DNA of 64,000 nt from Marivita hallyeonensis. Lineage in GTDB: Bacteria > Pseudomonadota > Alphaproteobacteria > Rhodobacterales > Rhodobacteraceae. The stretch lies in contig NZ_FQXC01000001.1 of the NCBI RefSeq assembly GCF_900129875.1, positions 248,001 through 312,000 on the forward strand, read 5' to 3'. The notes under the pieces were generated by a model. That model was not told the origin of the DNA. It saw nothing but the letters and a program-made list of their open reading frames with translations, and did not search any database. Positions 27,450 through 35,913 of the stretch are shown here, in pieces (the first letter of the stretch is position 1; the number at the start of each line of letters is the position of its first letter). The position numbers and the translations under genes are program-made.

Positions 27450-27465
27450 AAATGTGATCACATTT
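27450..27465. promoter_or_regulatory. Palindrome abutting the GntR gene start
   Basis: AAATGTGATCACATTT is a perfect 16-base palindrome ending five bases before the GntR start codon, with TATAAAT overlapping its left side. TGTGATCACA-like sites are usual for FadR-subfamily GntR proteins. Placed on the start it should block its own transcription or translation initiation. No Shine-Dalgarno sequence is seen. Confidence 0.65.
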
Positions 27466-27469
27466 CGGC

Positions 27470-28120
27470 ATGAACGTCACCCAGCGCCAGACTGAACCCA
27501 AGTTATCCGCGCATGACCGCGTGTATCGCGGTCTTCGCAACAGGATCATGTTCGGGCAAATGTCGCCCGGAGAGCAATTGACCTTGCGGGGGATCGGACG
27601 GGATTACGAGGTGTCCATGACACCCGCGCGCGAAGCGGTTCAGCGTCTCGTGGCGGAAGGGGCGCTGTCCATGTCAGCGTCGGGGCGTGTATCGACACCG
27701 GAACTGTCCAATGACCGGATCGAAGAGCTTGCTGCGCTTCGGGCCCTGATTGAGGTCGAACTGGCAAGTCGCGCCTTGCCGCGTGCTCACCTTGCATTGA
27801 TTGACCGTCTTCAGGCCATCAACGGCACCATCGCAGATGCCGTGTCGAACCGCGATGCGGTTGGCTACATCCGGACCAATCTGGATTTCCACCGGACGCT
27901 GTATCTGCGCGCTCAGGCCCCGGCGATGCTGGCGATGGCGGAAACCGTGTGGTTGCAGCTTGGCCCGACTATGCGCGCTCTTTACGGACGGCTGCGCCGT
28001 ACCGAGGCGCCACAGTTCCATCGCCTCATCATTTCTGCACTGAAGGCCGGGGATGAACCCGGCCTTCGGTTGGCAGTTCGCTCTGACGTTACGCAAGGTC
28101 TGCGCTTGCTGACGGGGTAG
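27470..28120 (+). CDS. GntR-family regulator with FCD domain
   Basis: This 216-aa regulator has a winged HTH at residues about 10-75 (HDRVYRGLRNRIMFGQMSPGEQLTLRGIGRDYEVSMTPAREAVQRLVAEGAL) and an FCD effector domain (NLDFHRTLYLRAQAP, then PQFHRLIISALKAGDEPGLRLAVRSDV), whose histidines normally bind a metal and a carboxylate ligand. The effector is unknown. A palindrome abuts the start codon, suggesting autoregulation. The next gene is convergent, 28 bases away. Confidence 0.93.
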   Translation: MNVTQRQTEPKLSAHDRVYRGLRNRIMFGQMSPGEQLTLRGIGRDYEVSMTPAREAVQRLVAEGALSMSASGRVSTPELSNDRIEELAALRALIEVELASRALPRAHLALIDRLQAINGTIADAVSNRDAVGYIRTNLDFHRTLYLRAQAPAMLAMAETVWLQLGPTMRALYGRLRRTEAPQFHRLIISALKAGDEPGLRLAVRSDVTQGLRLLTG

Positions 28121-28122
28121 GC

Positions 28123-28138
28123 CGGACAAAGCTGTCCG
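28123..28138. terminator. Small hairpin between convergent genes
   Basis: CGGACA and TGTCCG pair around AAGC in the 28-base gap between the GntR gene and the convergent universal stress protein gene. It has no clear U-run, so a terminator role in either direction is only possible. Confidence 0.4.
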
Positions 28139-28148
28139 ACCTGCTAGC

Positions 28149-28988
28149 TCAATGCGCCATGAACACCGGCACCTCTGCGGTTTCCAGCATGTTGCGCGTG
28201 GCACCGCCGAGAATGGCTTCCCGAAACCGGGAATGCCCATAGGCTCCCATCACGACCAAATCGGCGTTCATATCTGTGACGTGGCGCCGCATCACGTCAG
28301 AGACACGGGGCATCGTTTTCGACAGGACGTCGATCTCCACGTTGACGTCGTGACGTGCCAGGAACTGAGACAGAAGCCCGCCGGGATCGGATCGGTTCGG
28401 CCCGTGTTTCGGCGGATCGATCACCACGATATGTGTGCTCTTGGCGCTTTTCAGAAGCGGCAATGCGCTGCGCACGGCGCGTAAGGCTTCGGCACTTTCG
28501 TTCCAGCCGATGGCGACCTTTTCGGGCAGCTTCAGTTCGGCGCCGGTTTCCGGAACTACGATGACAGGAGCCTGCCCTTCGAAGAGAGCGCCCTCAACGA
28601 CGGGCTCCAACTCGATCCCGCGGTCTTCGCCGTAGGGTCTGGGCAAGACGGCCAAATCCGAAAACCGGGCGTAAGAGGCCACAAAGCGTGCGATATCAGC
28701 GAGTTGGCACACCGCATCCGTGACGCCCCATCGCAAACTGGTCGCCTGCATCTGTTCTTGCGCCGCTTTGGACATGTCCTCGGCTTCGGAACGGGCCTGG
28801 TGCAGGGTTTCCTGCAAAACCGCGGCGTTCATACCGGCGTAGTAGTAGCCGGTCTGGGTCCGGTCCACGCCCAGGCACAAAACGTCGAGATGCGCATCCA
28901 AGCTTTCGGCCATGCGACAGGCCTGGGCAATCGTGTCGGTGAGATGCGCCTTGTCCGTCACAACTGTCAGCAGTGATTTGAAAGACAT
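28149..28988 (-). CDS. Tandem universal stress protein, divergent from ccoN
   Basis: This 279-aa cytosolic protein has two UspA-like halves. The C-terminal half has the ATP loop VVMGAYGHSRFREAILGGATRNML with GxxGH-x9-G spacing. The N-terminal half begins MSFKSLLTVVTDKAHLTDTIAQACRMAESLDAHLDVLCLGVD. It is transcribed away from ccoNOQP, and two FNR-type boxes lie in the shared gap, one placed for this gene. Anaerobic induction together with the oxidase is therefore likely. Its length and tandem arrangement resemble the stress protein of the mnh operon. Confidence 0.93.
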   Translation of the reverse strand: MSFKSLLTVVTDKAHLTDTIAQACRMAESLDAHLDVLCLGVDRTQTGYYYAGMNAAVLQETLHQARSEAEDMSKAAQEQMQATSLRWGVTDAVCQLADIARFVASYARFSDLAVLPRPYGEDRGIELEPVVEGALFEGQAPVIVVPETGAELKLPEKVAIGWNESAEALRAVRSALPLLKSAKSTHIVVIDPPKHGPNRSDPGGLLSQFLARHDVNVEIDVLSKTMPRVSDVMRRHVTDMNADLVVMGAYGHSRFREAILGGATRNMLETAEVPVFMAH

Positions 28989-29051
28989 ATGCGTGCACTT
29001 TCCTGATTAATTCGTCTTCCTGAATGTTATCGCCGAGATTCTTTCTGCACT

Positions 29052-29065
29052 TTGATGCCCGTCAA
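29052..29065. promoter_or_regulatory. FNR-type box, usp side
   Basis: TTGAT-GCCC-GTCAA matches the FNR/FnrL consensus TTGAT-N4-ATCAA with one mismatch. Its centre is about 70 bases before the divergent usp start. A class II promoter would place the start site near 29017, with TAACAT (minus strand, 29024-29029) as the -10. Confidence 0.68.
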
Positions 29066-29083
29066 TAAACTGCGCAAAATCTA

Positions 29084-29097
29084 TTGATGCAGATCAA
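29084..29097. promoter_or_regulatory. FNR-type box of ccoNOQP
   Basis: TTGAT-GCAG-ATCAA is a perfect FNR/FnrL box. The centre lies about 100 bases before ccoN. With FNR at -41.5 the start site would be near 29132 and the -10 would be CATTAA at 29120-29125. FnrL control of cbb3 genes is established in Rhodobacter and relatives. Confidence 0.88.
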
Positions 29098-29189
29098 GGA
29101 TAGGTTTCAGCAACTTCCGCATTAAAGGCCCAGTCTAAAAACCGCCCGCGCGGCACTCGAATCGTGCGGGTAAGACGAAGGGACGAAAA

Positions 29190-30800
29190 ATGTTGAACTA
29201 CTTTAAGCTGATCGTGCTTGGTCTCATCACGCTGTTTGCGATGATTGCGGCCAGTTACGCGCGCGATTTAGCCTATCAGGTTCACGCCATCATCATCATG
29301 GCCGTGTCTGCTGGGCTATTTCTGTGGACGCTGCGGCGCACCGACGAGCCGGTGCCAGCCGCCGTATTGGAAACCAGTTACATGGATGGCGTGATCCGTT
29401 ACGGCGTGATCGCAACGGCATTCTGGGGGGTGGTCGGGTTCCTCGCGGGGACCTTTATCGCGTTTCAGCTTGCTTTCCCCGTTCTCAATTTCGATTGGGC
29501 GCAGGGCTATCTGAACTTCGGGCGTTTGCGTCCCTTGCACACCTCCGCGGTGATTTTCGCGTTCGGCGGCAATGCATTGATCGCGTGTTCCTTCTACATC
29601 GTGCAGCGTACGAGCGCCGCGCGGCTTTGGGGCGGCAACCTCGCGTGGTTCGTGTTCTGGGGCTACAACCTGTTCATCGTACTGGCGGCCACCGGCTACA
29701 TCCTGGGCGGCACACAGTCGAAGGAATACGCCGAACCGGAATGGTATATCGACCTTTGGCTGACCATCGTATGGCTGGCCTATCTGGCGGTTTTCCTTGG
29801 CACGATCATCAAGCGTAAAGAGCCGCATATCTACGTGGCGAACTGGTTCCTTCTGTCCTTCATCGTCACTGTGGCCATGCTCCACGTGTTCAACAACCTG
29901 AGCATCCCGGTGTCCATCTGGGGGTCCAAGTCGGTTCAGGTGTTTGCCGGCGTACAGGACGCGATGGTGCAATGGTGGTACGGCCACAATGCGGTGGGCT
30001 TCTTCCTGACCGCAGGCTTCCTGGGCATGATGTACTACTTCATCCCGAAGCAGGCTGAGCGTCCGGTCTTCAGCTACAAACTGTCGATCATTCACTTCTG
30101 GGCGCTGATCTTCCTGTATATCTGGGCTGGTCCGCACCACCTGCACTACACTGCGCTGCCGGATTGGGCATCGACGCTGGGCATGGTGTTCTCGATCATC
30201 CTCTGGATGCCGTCCTGGGGTGGTATGATCAACGGTCTGATGACGCTATCAGGCGCATGGGACAAGCTGCGCACAGACCCGGTGATCCGGATGATGGTGA
30301 TCTCGCTTGGCTTCTACGGCATGTCGACCTTCGAAGGTCCGATGATGTCGATCCGCGCGGTCAACTCCCTGTCGCACTACACCGACTGGACCATTGGTCA
30401 CGTGCACTCCGGCGCGCTTGGCTGGAACGGCATGATCACCTTCGGGGCTCTGTACTTCCTCGTGCCCAAGCTTTGGAACCGCACGCGGCTCTACAGCCTG
30501 AGCATGGTCAGCTGGCACTTCTGGCTCGCCACGATTGGCATCGTGCTCTACGCGGCGTCGATGTGGGTGACCGGCATCATGGAAGGCCTGATGTGGCGTG
30601 AAGTTGATGCGAACGGATTCCTCGTGAACTCCTTCGCCGACACCGTAAGCGCGAAATTCCCGATGTACATTGTTCGGGCCTTGGGCGGCATCCTCTACGT
30701 CGCTGGCGCCGTGATCATGTGCTATAACCTCTGGATGACTGTACGGCGCAGCCCGGCGAAAGAAGCCGCGGCCAGCCAAGCAGCCGTCGCAGCCGAATAA
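29190..30800 (+). CDS. ccoN: Cytochrome cbb3 oxidase subunit I
   Basis: This 536-aa subunit carries the catalytic haem b/haem b3-CuB centre of the high-affinity oxidase. Twelve or so membrane segments hold the expected histidines: [18 protein letters not shown] (low-spin haem ligand), [30 protein letters not shown] and [18 protein letters not shown] (CuB ligands), and [30 protein letters not shown] lies before the ATG. First of four genes, with an FNR box upstream. Confidence 0.98.
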   Translation: MLNYFKLIVLGLITLFAMIAASYARDLAYQVHAIIIMAVSAGLFLWTLRRTDEPVPAAVLETSYMDGVIRYGVIATAFWGVVGFLAGTFIAFQLAFPVLNFDWAQGYLNFGRLRPLHTSAVIFAFGGNALIACSFYIVQRTSAARLWGGNLAWFVFWGYNLFIVLAATGYILGGTQSKEYAEPEWYIDLWLTIVWLAYLAVFLGTIIKRKEPHIYVANWFLLSFIVTVAMLHVFNNLSIPVSIWGSKSVQVFAGVQDAMVQWWYGHNAVGFFLTAGFLGMMYYFIPKQAERPVFSYKLSIIHFWALIFLYIWAGPHHLHYTALPDWASTLGMVFSIILWMPSWGGMINGLMTLSGAWDKLRTDPVIRMMVISLGFYGMSTFEGPMMSIRAVNSLSHYTDWTIGHVHSGALGWNGMITFGALYFLVPKLWNRTRLYSLSMVSWHFWLATIGIVLYAASMWVTGIMEGLMWREVDANGFLVNSFADTVSAKFPMYIVRALGGILYVAGAVIMCYNLWMTVRRSPAKEAAASQAAVAAE

Positions 30801-30814
30801 GGAGGGCTGAGACA

Positions 30815-31543
30815 ATGGCTATTCTTGAAAAGCACAAGATCCTTGAAACCAACGCGACCCTCCTGCTTGTCTGCAGCTTCCTTGTCGTGACGATTGGTGG
30901 ACTGGTACAGATCGTACCGCTCTTCTACCTTGAGAACACGATCGAGGAAGTGGAAGGGATGCGCCCCTACACACCACTCGAACTCGCCGGTCGGGACGTT
31001 TATCTGCGCGAAGGCTGCTACGTGTGCCACAGCCAGATGATCCGTCCGATGCGGGACGAGGTCGAACGCTACGGCCACTACAGCCTTGCGGCGGAGTCGA
31101 TGTACGACCACCCGTTCCAGTGGGGATCGAAGCGCACCGGACCGGACCTGGCCCGTGTCGGTGGCCGGTACTCCGACGACTGGCATGTCGATCACCTGCG
31201 TGATCCGCAGTCTGTTGTGCCGGAGTCGATCATGCCGAAATACGGCTACCTCGAAGCGACCCTTCTCGATGGGGAGCATATCGGAGAGCTGATGGCGACA
31301 AACGCCTTTGTGGGCGTTCCCTACACCGACGAGATGATAGAGGCAGCGCAGGCGGACTTCCGAGCGCAAGCTGACCCCGACAGCGATTTCGACGGTCTGT
31401 TGGAGCGCTACGGCGAAGCCGTCAACGTGCGGAACTTCGACGGGCAGCCGGGTGTGTCCGAGGCCGATGCGCTGATTGCGTATCTTCAGATGCTGGGCAC
31501 CTTGGTCGACTTCTCGACCTTCACGCCTGACGCAAGCCGCTAG
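30815..31543 (+). CDS. ccoO: Cytochrome cbb3 oxidase subunit II (mono-haem)
   Basis: This 242-aa cytochrome c subunit is anchored by an N-terminal helix ([27 protein letters not shown]). The haem site is [14 protein letters not shown] (CxxCH), with the distal methionine probably in [10 protein letters not shown]. It takes electrons from CcoP and passes them to CcoN. It lies 14 bases after ccoN with AGGAGGG close to the start. Confidence 0.97.
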   Translation: MAILEKHKILETNATLLLVCSFLVVTIGGLVQIVPLFYLENTIEEVEGMRPYTPLELAGRDVYLREGCYVCHSQMIRPMRDEVERYGHYSLAAESMYDHPFQWGSKRTGPDLARVGGRYSDDWHVDHLRDPQSVVPESIMPKYGYLEATLLDGEHIGELMATNAFVGVPYTDEMIEAAQADFRAQADPDSDFDGLLERYGEAVNVRNFDGQPGVSEADALIAYLQMLGTLVDFSTFTPDASR

Positions 31544-31555
31544 GAGGGACAGTTC

Positions 31556-31741
31556 ATGGAAACGTACACAGTCCTTCGGGCTTTTGCAGATAGCTGGATG
31601 CTGCTCGTTCTGTTCGGGTTCTTTGTTGGAGTGATCCTTTGGGTCATCCGCCCGGGCAGCAACAAGACACATCAGGATGCCGCCAATGTGCCGTTCCGGC
31701 ATGACGACAAACCCGCCACATCCGAGGAGGCGAGGACATGA
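31556..31741 (+). CDS. ccoQ: Cytochrome cbb3 oxidase subunit CcoQ
   Basis: This 61-aa single-pass protein ([19 protein letters not shown], then a polar tail [15 protein letters not shown]) stabilises the cbb3 complex. The Shine-Dalgarno TAGGAGGGAC is excellent. Its end overlaps the ccoP start by four bases. Confidence 0.93.
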   Translation: METYTVLRAFADSWMLLVLFGFFVGVILWVIRPGSNKTHQDAANVPFRHDDKPATSEEART

Positions 31742-32622
31742 GCGACAAACGCGACGACGACCTTGATTATGAAACCACCGGACACGAGTGGGACGGGATC
31801 AAGGAATATAACAAACCCCTGCCGCGCTGGTGGCTCTGGACCTTCTACGCGACCATTGTCTGGGGCGTACTCTACACCATCGCCTATCCCGCATGGCCGC
31901 TGATCAATGGCGCAACACCGGGGATCCTCGGTTTCGCAACCCGGTCGGAAGTGGCGGAAGACATTGCGCGGTTCGAAGACGCCAACGCTGGCATCAGTGC
32001 GCAATTGGCTTCTGTCGAGCTGACCGAGATCGCGAACGATCCCGAGCTCAACCAGTATGCCCAGAACGCCGGTGCGGCCGTGTTCCGCACATGGTGTGCC
32101 CAGTGTCACGGCTCCGGTGCGGCGGGCGTTCAGGCGTCAGGCTACCCGAACCTGCTGGATGATGACTGGCTTTGGGGCGGGGATATCGAAAACATCCATG
32201 CCACCATTGCCCACGGTATCCGCAACGAGAACGACCCGGACGCACGGTATTCCGAGATGCCGGCCTTCGGTGCAGACGAGCTGCTGAATGACTATGAGAT
32301 ACATCAGGTTGTGAACTACGTGATGTCCCTGTCAGGCGAGCCGCAGGATGCGTCGGCGGTGGCAGCCGGTGAAACCGTGTATCTCGACAACTGCGCCGCG
32401 TGTCATATGGATGACGGCTCGGGCGATCCCTGGCAGGGTGCGCCGAACCTTGCCGACGCGATCTGGCTCTACGGCGGGGACTACGACAAGCTGATGGAGA
32501 CAGTCACCTACTCGCGTTTCGGCGTGATGCCGTCATGGGCGGATCGATTGAGCGAGGCGGAAATCCGGGCCGTGGCGACCTATGTCCACAGCCTCGGCGG
32601 GGGTGAAGCCACTCCTGAATGA
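31738..32622 (+). CDS. ccoP: Cytochrome cbb3 oxidase subunit III (di-haem)
   Basis: This 294-aa di-haem subunit accepts electrons from soluble or membrane-bound cytochrome c. The N-terminal stretch [45 protein letters not shown] is typical; [11 protein letters not shown] and [11 protein letters not shown] are the two CxxCH haem sites, each followed by a methionine-containing segment ([16 protein letters not shown]). It is the last gene of ccoNOQP and overlaps ccoQ. Confidence 0.97.
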   Translation: MSDKRDDDLDYETTGHEWDGIKEYNKPLPRWWLWTFYATIVWGVLYTIAYPAWPLINGATPGILGFATRSEVAEDIARFEDANAGISAQLASVELTEIANDPELNQYAQNAGAAVFRTWCAQCHGSGAAGVQASGYPNLLDDDWLWGGDIENIHATIAHGIRNENDPDARYSEMPAFGADELLNDYEIHQVVNYVMSLSGEPQDASAVAAGETVYLDNCAACHMDDGSGDPWQGAPNLADAIWLYGGDYDKLMETVTYSRFGVMPSWADRLSEAEIRAVATYVHSLGGGEATPE

Positions 32623-32657
32623 TCTATGTCTTAGCCTTGGCGCTGATGACATGATGG

Positions 32658-32690
32658 GAACGCCGGTGCTTGGCAGAAGCGTCGGCGTTC
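32658..32690 (+). terminator. Candidate terminator after ccoP
   Basis: GAACGCCG at 32658-32665 pairs with CGGCGTTC at 32683-32690; inside, GCTT pairs with AAGC around GGCAG. A short T-rich stretch follows. The structure is good but the U-run is weak. It lies 36 bases after the ccoP stop. Confidence 0.6.
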
Positions 32691-32797
32691 TCAGTTTCAG
32701 CGCTGCCACCTGCGCCCGCGCCAAGGCCAGCGCCGCGCGCGGTTGGGGCTAGGCAGGCCATCCCGAAGGGCCCATGGCTGGTAGATGATGGGATCCA

Positions 32798-32938
32798 TCA
32801 TTTCCAATCCTCCCACCGCTTGGGCGTTTCGCGGGGCACCATGTCCTCCGCATACCAGGAGTAGGCCTGAGGCCGATGGTAGCGCGTGGGCGGAATGCCG
32901 GTTGCGCGAAAGTATGTTTTTGCAAGAACACCGAACAT
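32798..32938 (-). CDS. Hypothetical 46-aa protein divergent from a LysR gene
   Basis: This short gene encodes MFGVLAKTYFRATGIPPTRY, followed by a hydrophilic tail rich in Arg, Trp and Tyr ending KRWEDWK. AAAGGAG lies six bases before the ATG. There is no signal peptide or membrane helix. It faces away from the LysR gene at 33036 across a 97-base gap holding a LysR-type palindrome, so it is likely to be that regulator's target. I do not recognise a family. Confidence 0.68.
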   Translation of the reverse strand: MFGVLAKTYFRATGIPPTRYHRPQAYSWYAEDMVPRETPKRWEDWK

Positions 32939-33018
32939 GCGTTTCTCCTTTCGTGTCTTGGTACTGTCTGTATCCTTGCGTTTCAGGCGCGATCATGCGA
33001 GTCAGAGATAATTCAAAT

Positions 33019-33037
33019 ATGTAACTTCAACTTACAT
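33019..33037. promoter_or_regulatory. LysR-type palindrome overlapping the LysR start
   Basis: ATGTAA-N7-TTACAT (T-N11-A core) covers the ATG of the LysR gene at 33036. No Shine-Dalgarno is present, so the message may be leaderless. The regulator binding its own start would shut itself off, and the same site faces the 46-aa gene. Confidence 0.55.
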
Positions 33038-33914
33038 GATAAACTGGTCTGATCTTCCATCTCTGTCTGCGCTTCGCGCGTTCTGCGCCTTTGTGCAGAC
33101 AGGATCGGTTGCAGATGCGGGCCGGGCGTTGAACGTCAGCCATGCCGCGATCTCGCAGCAATTGCGCGGGCTTGAGGCGCATCTCGGAACACCGCTTTTC
33201 AACCGGTCAAACCGCGCGCTCGAGCTCACTCCGGAAGGCGAGGACCTCGCCAAAGCGCTGCAGGACGGGTTCGCGCGCATTGCGTCCGGCGTTGAGGCTT
33301 TGACCAACTCCGAGGCGCAACGCCCACTGAACGTCGGATGTACGCCTACCTTTGCAAGCGCATGGCTGATGCCGCGATTGGCCGGATTTCAGGCAGAGCA
33401 TCCGGGCATCGATATGATGTTGTCGCCGACGCCGGTCCTCACCGACCCGTCCCCGGGTGGGATCGACGTGGCGATCCGCTATGGCACTGGCGGCTGGAGG
33501 GGGCTCGACAGCGAGCCATTGATGCTGGCACCGGTTGTGGTCGTCGGCGCGCCTTCGCTTTTTCGGGGGCGCACGCCTGAAACGCCTCAGGATCTGATCC
33601 AGTACCCGTGGCTCGAAGAGCTTGGCACGAACGAGACAACATCGTGGTTGGCCGCGCAAGGGCTTGAACGGCATCAGGTTTTGTCGAGGACAGCCGTGCC
33701 GGGAAACCTGATTATCGACGGTGCGCGGAACGGGCAGGGCGTGGCTGTCACCACCCGAATCGCAGTGGCCGAGGACATCGAGGCAGGTCGACTGATCGCT
33801 GTTTTCGAAGATCGACGCGACGCGGGCTACCACATCGTCACGAAACCGGGTGTGCAGCGACCTCCGTTGAAGGCTTTTCTGCGGTGGTTGAAGCGAGAAG
33901 CGGCGAAAACCTGA
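33036..33914 (+). CDS. LysR-family regulator, GcvA-like
   Basis: This 292-aa regulator begins MINWSDLPSLSALRAFCAFVQ with HTH VADAGRALNVSHAAISQQLRGLEAHLGTPLFNR, typical of GcvA-like LysR proteins. The effector domain follows from about residue 90 (RPLNVGCTPTFASAWLMPRLAGFQAEHPGID). It lies between ccoP and ccoG, breaking the usual ccoNOQP-GHIS continuity, and faces a 46-codon ORF. Its effector and targets are unknown. Confidence 0.92.
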   Translation: MINWSDLPSLSALRAFCAFVQTGSVADAGRALNVSHAAISQQLRGLEAHLGTPLFNRSNRALELTPEGEDLAKALQDGFARIASGVEALTNSEAQRPLNVGCTPTFASAWLMPRLAGFQAEHPGIDMMLSPTPVLTDPSPGGIDVAIRYGTGGWRGLDSEPLMLAPVVVVGAPSLFRGRTPETPQDLIQYPWLEELGTNETTSWLAAQGLERHQVLSRTAVPGNLIIDGARNGQGVAVTTRIAVAEDIEAGRLIAVFEDRRDAGYHIVTKPGVQRPPLKAFLRWLKREAAKT

Positions 33915-33930
33915 CTTAAAGATACAGTAT

Positions 33931-33944
33931 TTGATGCAGGTCAA
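33931..33944. promoter_or_regulatory. FNR-type box of ccoGHIS
   Basis: TTGAT-GCAG-GTCAA matches the FNR/FnrL consensus with one mismatch. It is 17 bases after the LysR stop and its centre is about 72 bases before ccoG, so the assembly operon has its own oxygen-sensitive promoter. Confidence 0.75.
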
Positions 33945-34009
33945 AGTCTGGCGCAGGTGCGCTTGAGAAAAGACACTCAAGCCAATCCGTTTCAGGAGCC
34001 GACGCCAAC

Positions 34010-35446
34010 GTGTCTCAAACCGAAAACCAGACGCCTCCCAGCCTCTACGCCGCGCGGGAACCGATTTTCCCGAAGCGCGTCTCTGGGAACTTCCGAAGCC
34101 TGAAATGGATCCTGATGATCTTTACCCTCGGTGTCTACTACGTCACACCGTGGATTCGTTGGGACCGTGGTCCGCAACTGCCAGATCAGGCTGTTCTGGT
34201 CGACCTCGCCAACCGCCGCTTCTTCTTTTTCTGGATCGAGATCTGGCCGCATGAATTCTACTTCATCGCCGGTCTGCTCATCATGGCGGGTCTGGGTCTG
34301 TTCCTGTTCACCTCGGCCTTGGGCCGGGTCTGGTGCGGCTACGCGTGCCCACAGACCGTCTGGACGGACCTTTTTATCCTTGTCGAACGCTGGATCGAGG
34401 GTGACCGCAACGCGCGCCTTCGTCTTCATCGCCAGAAGAAGATGGATTTCCGCAAAGCGCGCCTGCTTATGACGAAATGGGTCGCGTGGTTCCTGATCGG
34501 TCTCGCCACCGGCGGGGCATGGGTGTTCTACTTCGCGGATGCGCCGACGCTCTTGCGCGATCTCGTCACCGGACAGGCGCATCCGGTTGCCTACACGACG
34601 CTGCTGATCCTGACCGCGACCACCTTCTTCTTCGGTGGCTTCGCCCGGGAACAAATCTGCATTTATGCCTGTCCGTGGCCGCGCATTCAGGCCGCGATGA
34701 TGGATGAGGATACGCTCACCATCGGCTATCGCGAATGGCGGGGTGAGCCGCGCGGAAAACACCGCAAGGGCGAGGGCGCGGAACAGCTTGGCGATTGCAT
34801 AGATTGCATGGCCTGCGTGAACGTCTGCCCCATGGGCATCGACATCCGCGACGGGCAACAGATGGAGTGCATCACCTGCGGTCTTTGCATCGACGCCTGC
34901 GACGAGATCATGGAGAAGATCGGCAAACCGCGGGGGCTGATCGACTACCTTGCCCTGTCGGACGAGCCGCGCGAACGCGCAGGCGCAGCGGCGCGTTCTC
35001 CGTGGTATCACATCTTCCGCGTGCGCACGATGATGTACACCGCGCTTTGGTCGCTGGTGGGGATCGGGCTGATCTTTGCGCTCTTCATCCGGCCCGAGAT
35101 CGAATTGACCGTGGCGCCTGTTCGCAATCCGACGTTTGTCACTCTGTCTGACGGGTCGATCCGCAACACCTACGACGTGCGGCTGCTGAACAAGCACGGA
35201 GAGGACCGCCCGTTCCGCGTGTCGATCACGGGCCACCCGGCCTTGCGGGTACAGCTTGAAGGCACACCCTACGAAACCGTCGATGTGCCTGCGAACGAAA
35301 CCTTCCTGCAGCGCGTCTACGTTGTGGCACCACCCCCTTCGGACCCCGCCCGCGACGAACGCACTGAAATCCGGTTCTGGGTCGAGGACCTTACCAATGG
35401 CGACCGGGCCTATTCCGACAGCCTCTTCAACGGAAGGAGCAATTGA
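34010..35446 (+). CDS. ccoG: cbb3 oxidase accessory protein CcoG (RdxA/FixG)
   Basis: This 478-aa membrane-bound iron-sulfur protein takes part in cbb3 maturation, probably reducing copper. Five or so membrane segments surround cysteine sites: CGYACPQTVWTDLF, CIYACPWPRIQAAMMD, and two 4Fe-4S motifs CIDCMACVNVCPMGIDIRDG and CITCGLCIDACDE. Start is GTG at 34010. The stop overlaps the ccoH start (TGATG). Confidence 0.96.
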   Translation: MSQTENQTPPSLYAAREPIFPKRVSGNFRSLKWILMIFTLGVYYVTPWIRWDRGPQLPDQAVLVDLANRRFFFFWIEIWPHEFYFIAGLLIMAGLGLFLFTSALGRVWCGYACPQTVWTDLFILVERWIEGDRNARLRLHRQKKMDFRKARLLMTKWVAWFLIGLATGGAWVFYFADAPTLLRDLVTGQAHPVAYTTLLILTATTFFFGGFAREQICIYACPWPRIQAAMMDEDTLTIGYREWRGEPRGKHRKGEGAEQLGDCIDCMACVNVCPMGIDIRDGQQMECITCGLCIDACDEIMEKIGKPRGLIDYLALSDEPRERAGAAARSPWYHIFRVRTMMYTALWSLVGIGLIFALFIRPEIELTVAPVRNPTFVTLSDGSIRNTYDVRLLNKHGEDRPFRVSITGHPALRVQLEGTPYETVDVPANETFLQRVYVVAPPPSDPARDERTEIRFWVEDLTNGDRAYSDSLFNGRSN

Positions 35447-35910
35447 TGACTACCTCTGAACGCAAACTCACCGGCTGGCATGCCTTGGCCATCTTCGGCG
35501 GCTGCTTCGCGGTGATCATCTCGGTCAATCTTGTGCTCGCGTATTCCGCGGTCAGCACGTTTCCGGGGCTGGAAGTGAAGAACTCCTACGTTGCGTCCCA
35601 AGGCTTTGACGAACGCCGGGCCGAACAGGAAGCGTTGGGTTGGACCGTGGCGGCAAGAGCGACGGGCGGTCTGCTCATCCTCAGCATCACCGATGCAGAA
35701 GGGCGTCCGGTGCAGGCAGGCACGTTGGACGCGGTTCTCGGTCGTGCCACCCATGTGCAGGATGACCGCACTCCGGATTTCGCCTTCGATGGCAAAGCCT
35801 ACGTGGCGCGCGAAAGCCTTCAGCCCGGGAACTGGAACATTCGCATGAAAGCCACTGCCTTGGATGGCTCACTGTTCGAGCAGCGCGTTGTGCTGCACGT
35901 CGACGGCTGA
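35446..35910 (+). CDS. ccoH: cbb3 oxidase accessory protein CcoH (FixH)
   Basis: This 154-aa protein has one N-terminal membrane helix (GWHALAIFGGCFAVIISVNLVLAYSAVSTFPG) and a periplasmic FixH domain (VKNSYVASQGFDERRAEQEALGW, GRATHVQDD, ESLQPGNWNIRMKATALDGSLFEQRVVLHVDG). FixH helps CcoN assembly with CcoI. The ATG at 35446 follows GGAAGGAG and overlaps the ccoG stop. Confidence 0.93.
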   Translation: MTTSERKLTGWHALAIFGGCFAVIISVNLVLAYSAVSTFPGLEVKNSYVASQGFDERRAEQEALGWTVAARATGGLLILSITDAEGRPVQAGTLDAVLGRATHVQDDRTPDFAFDGKAYVARESLQPGNWNIRMKATALDGSLFEQRVVLHVDG

Positions 35911-35913
35911 TCC

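Noticed and set aside
32697-32996. 99-codon minus-strand frame overlapping the 46-aa ORF
   Set aside because: It has no ribosome site, Arg/Pro-rich composition and no motif; the 46-aa ORF in another frame has a strong AAAGGAG.
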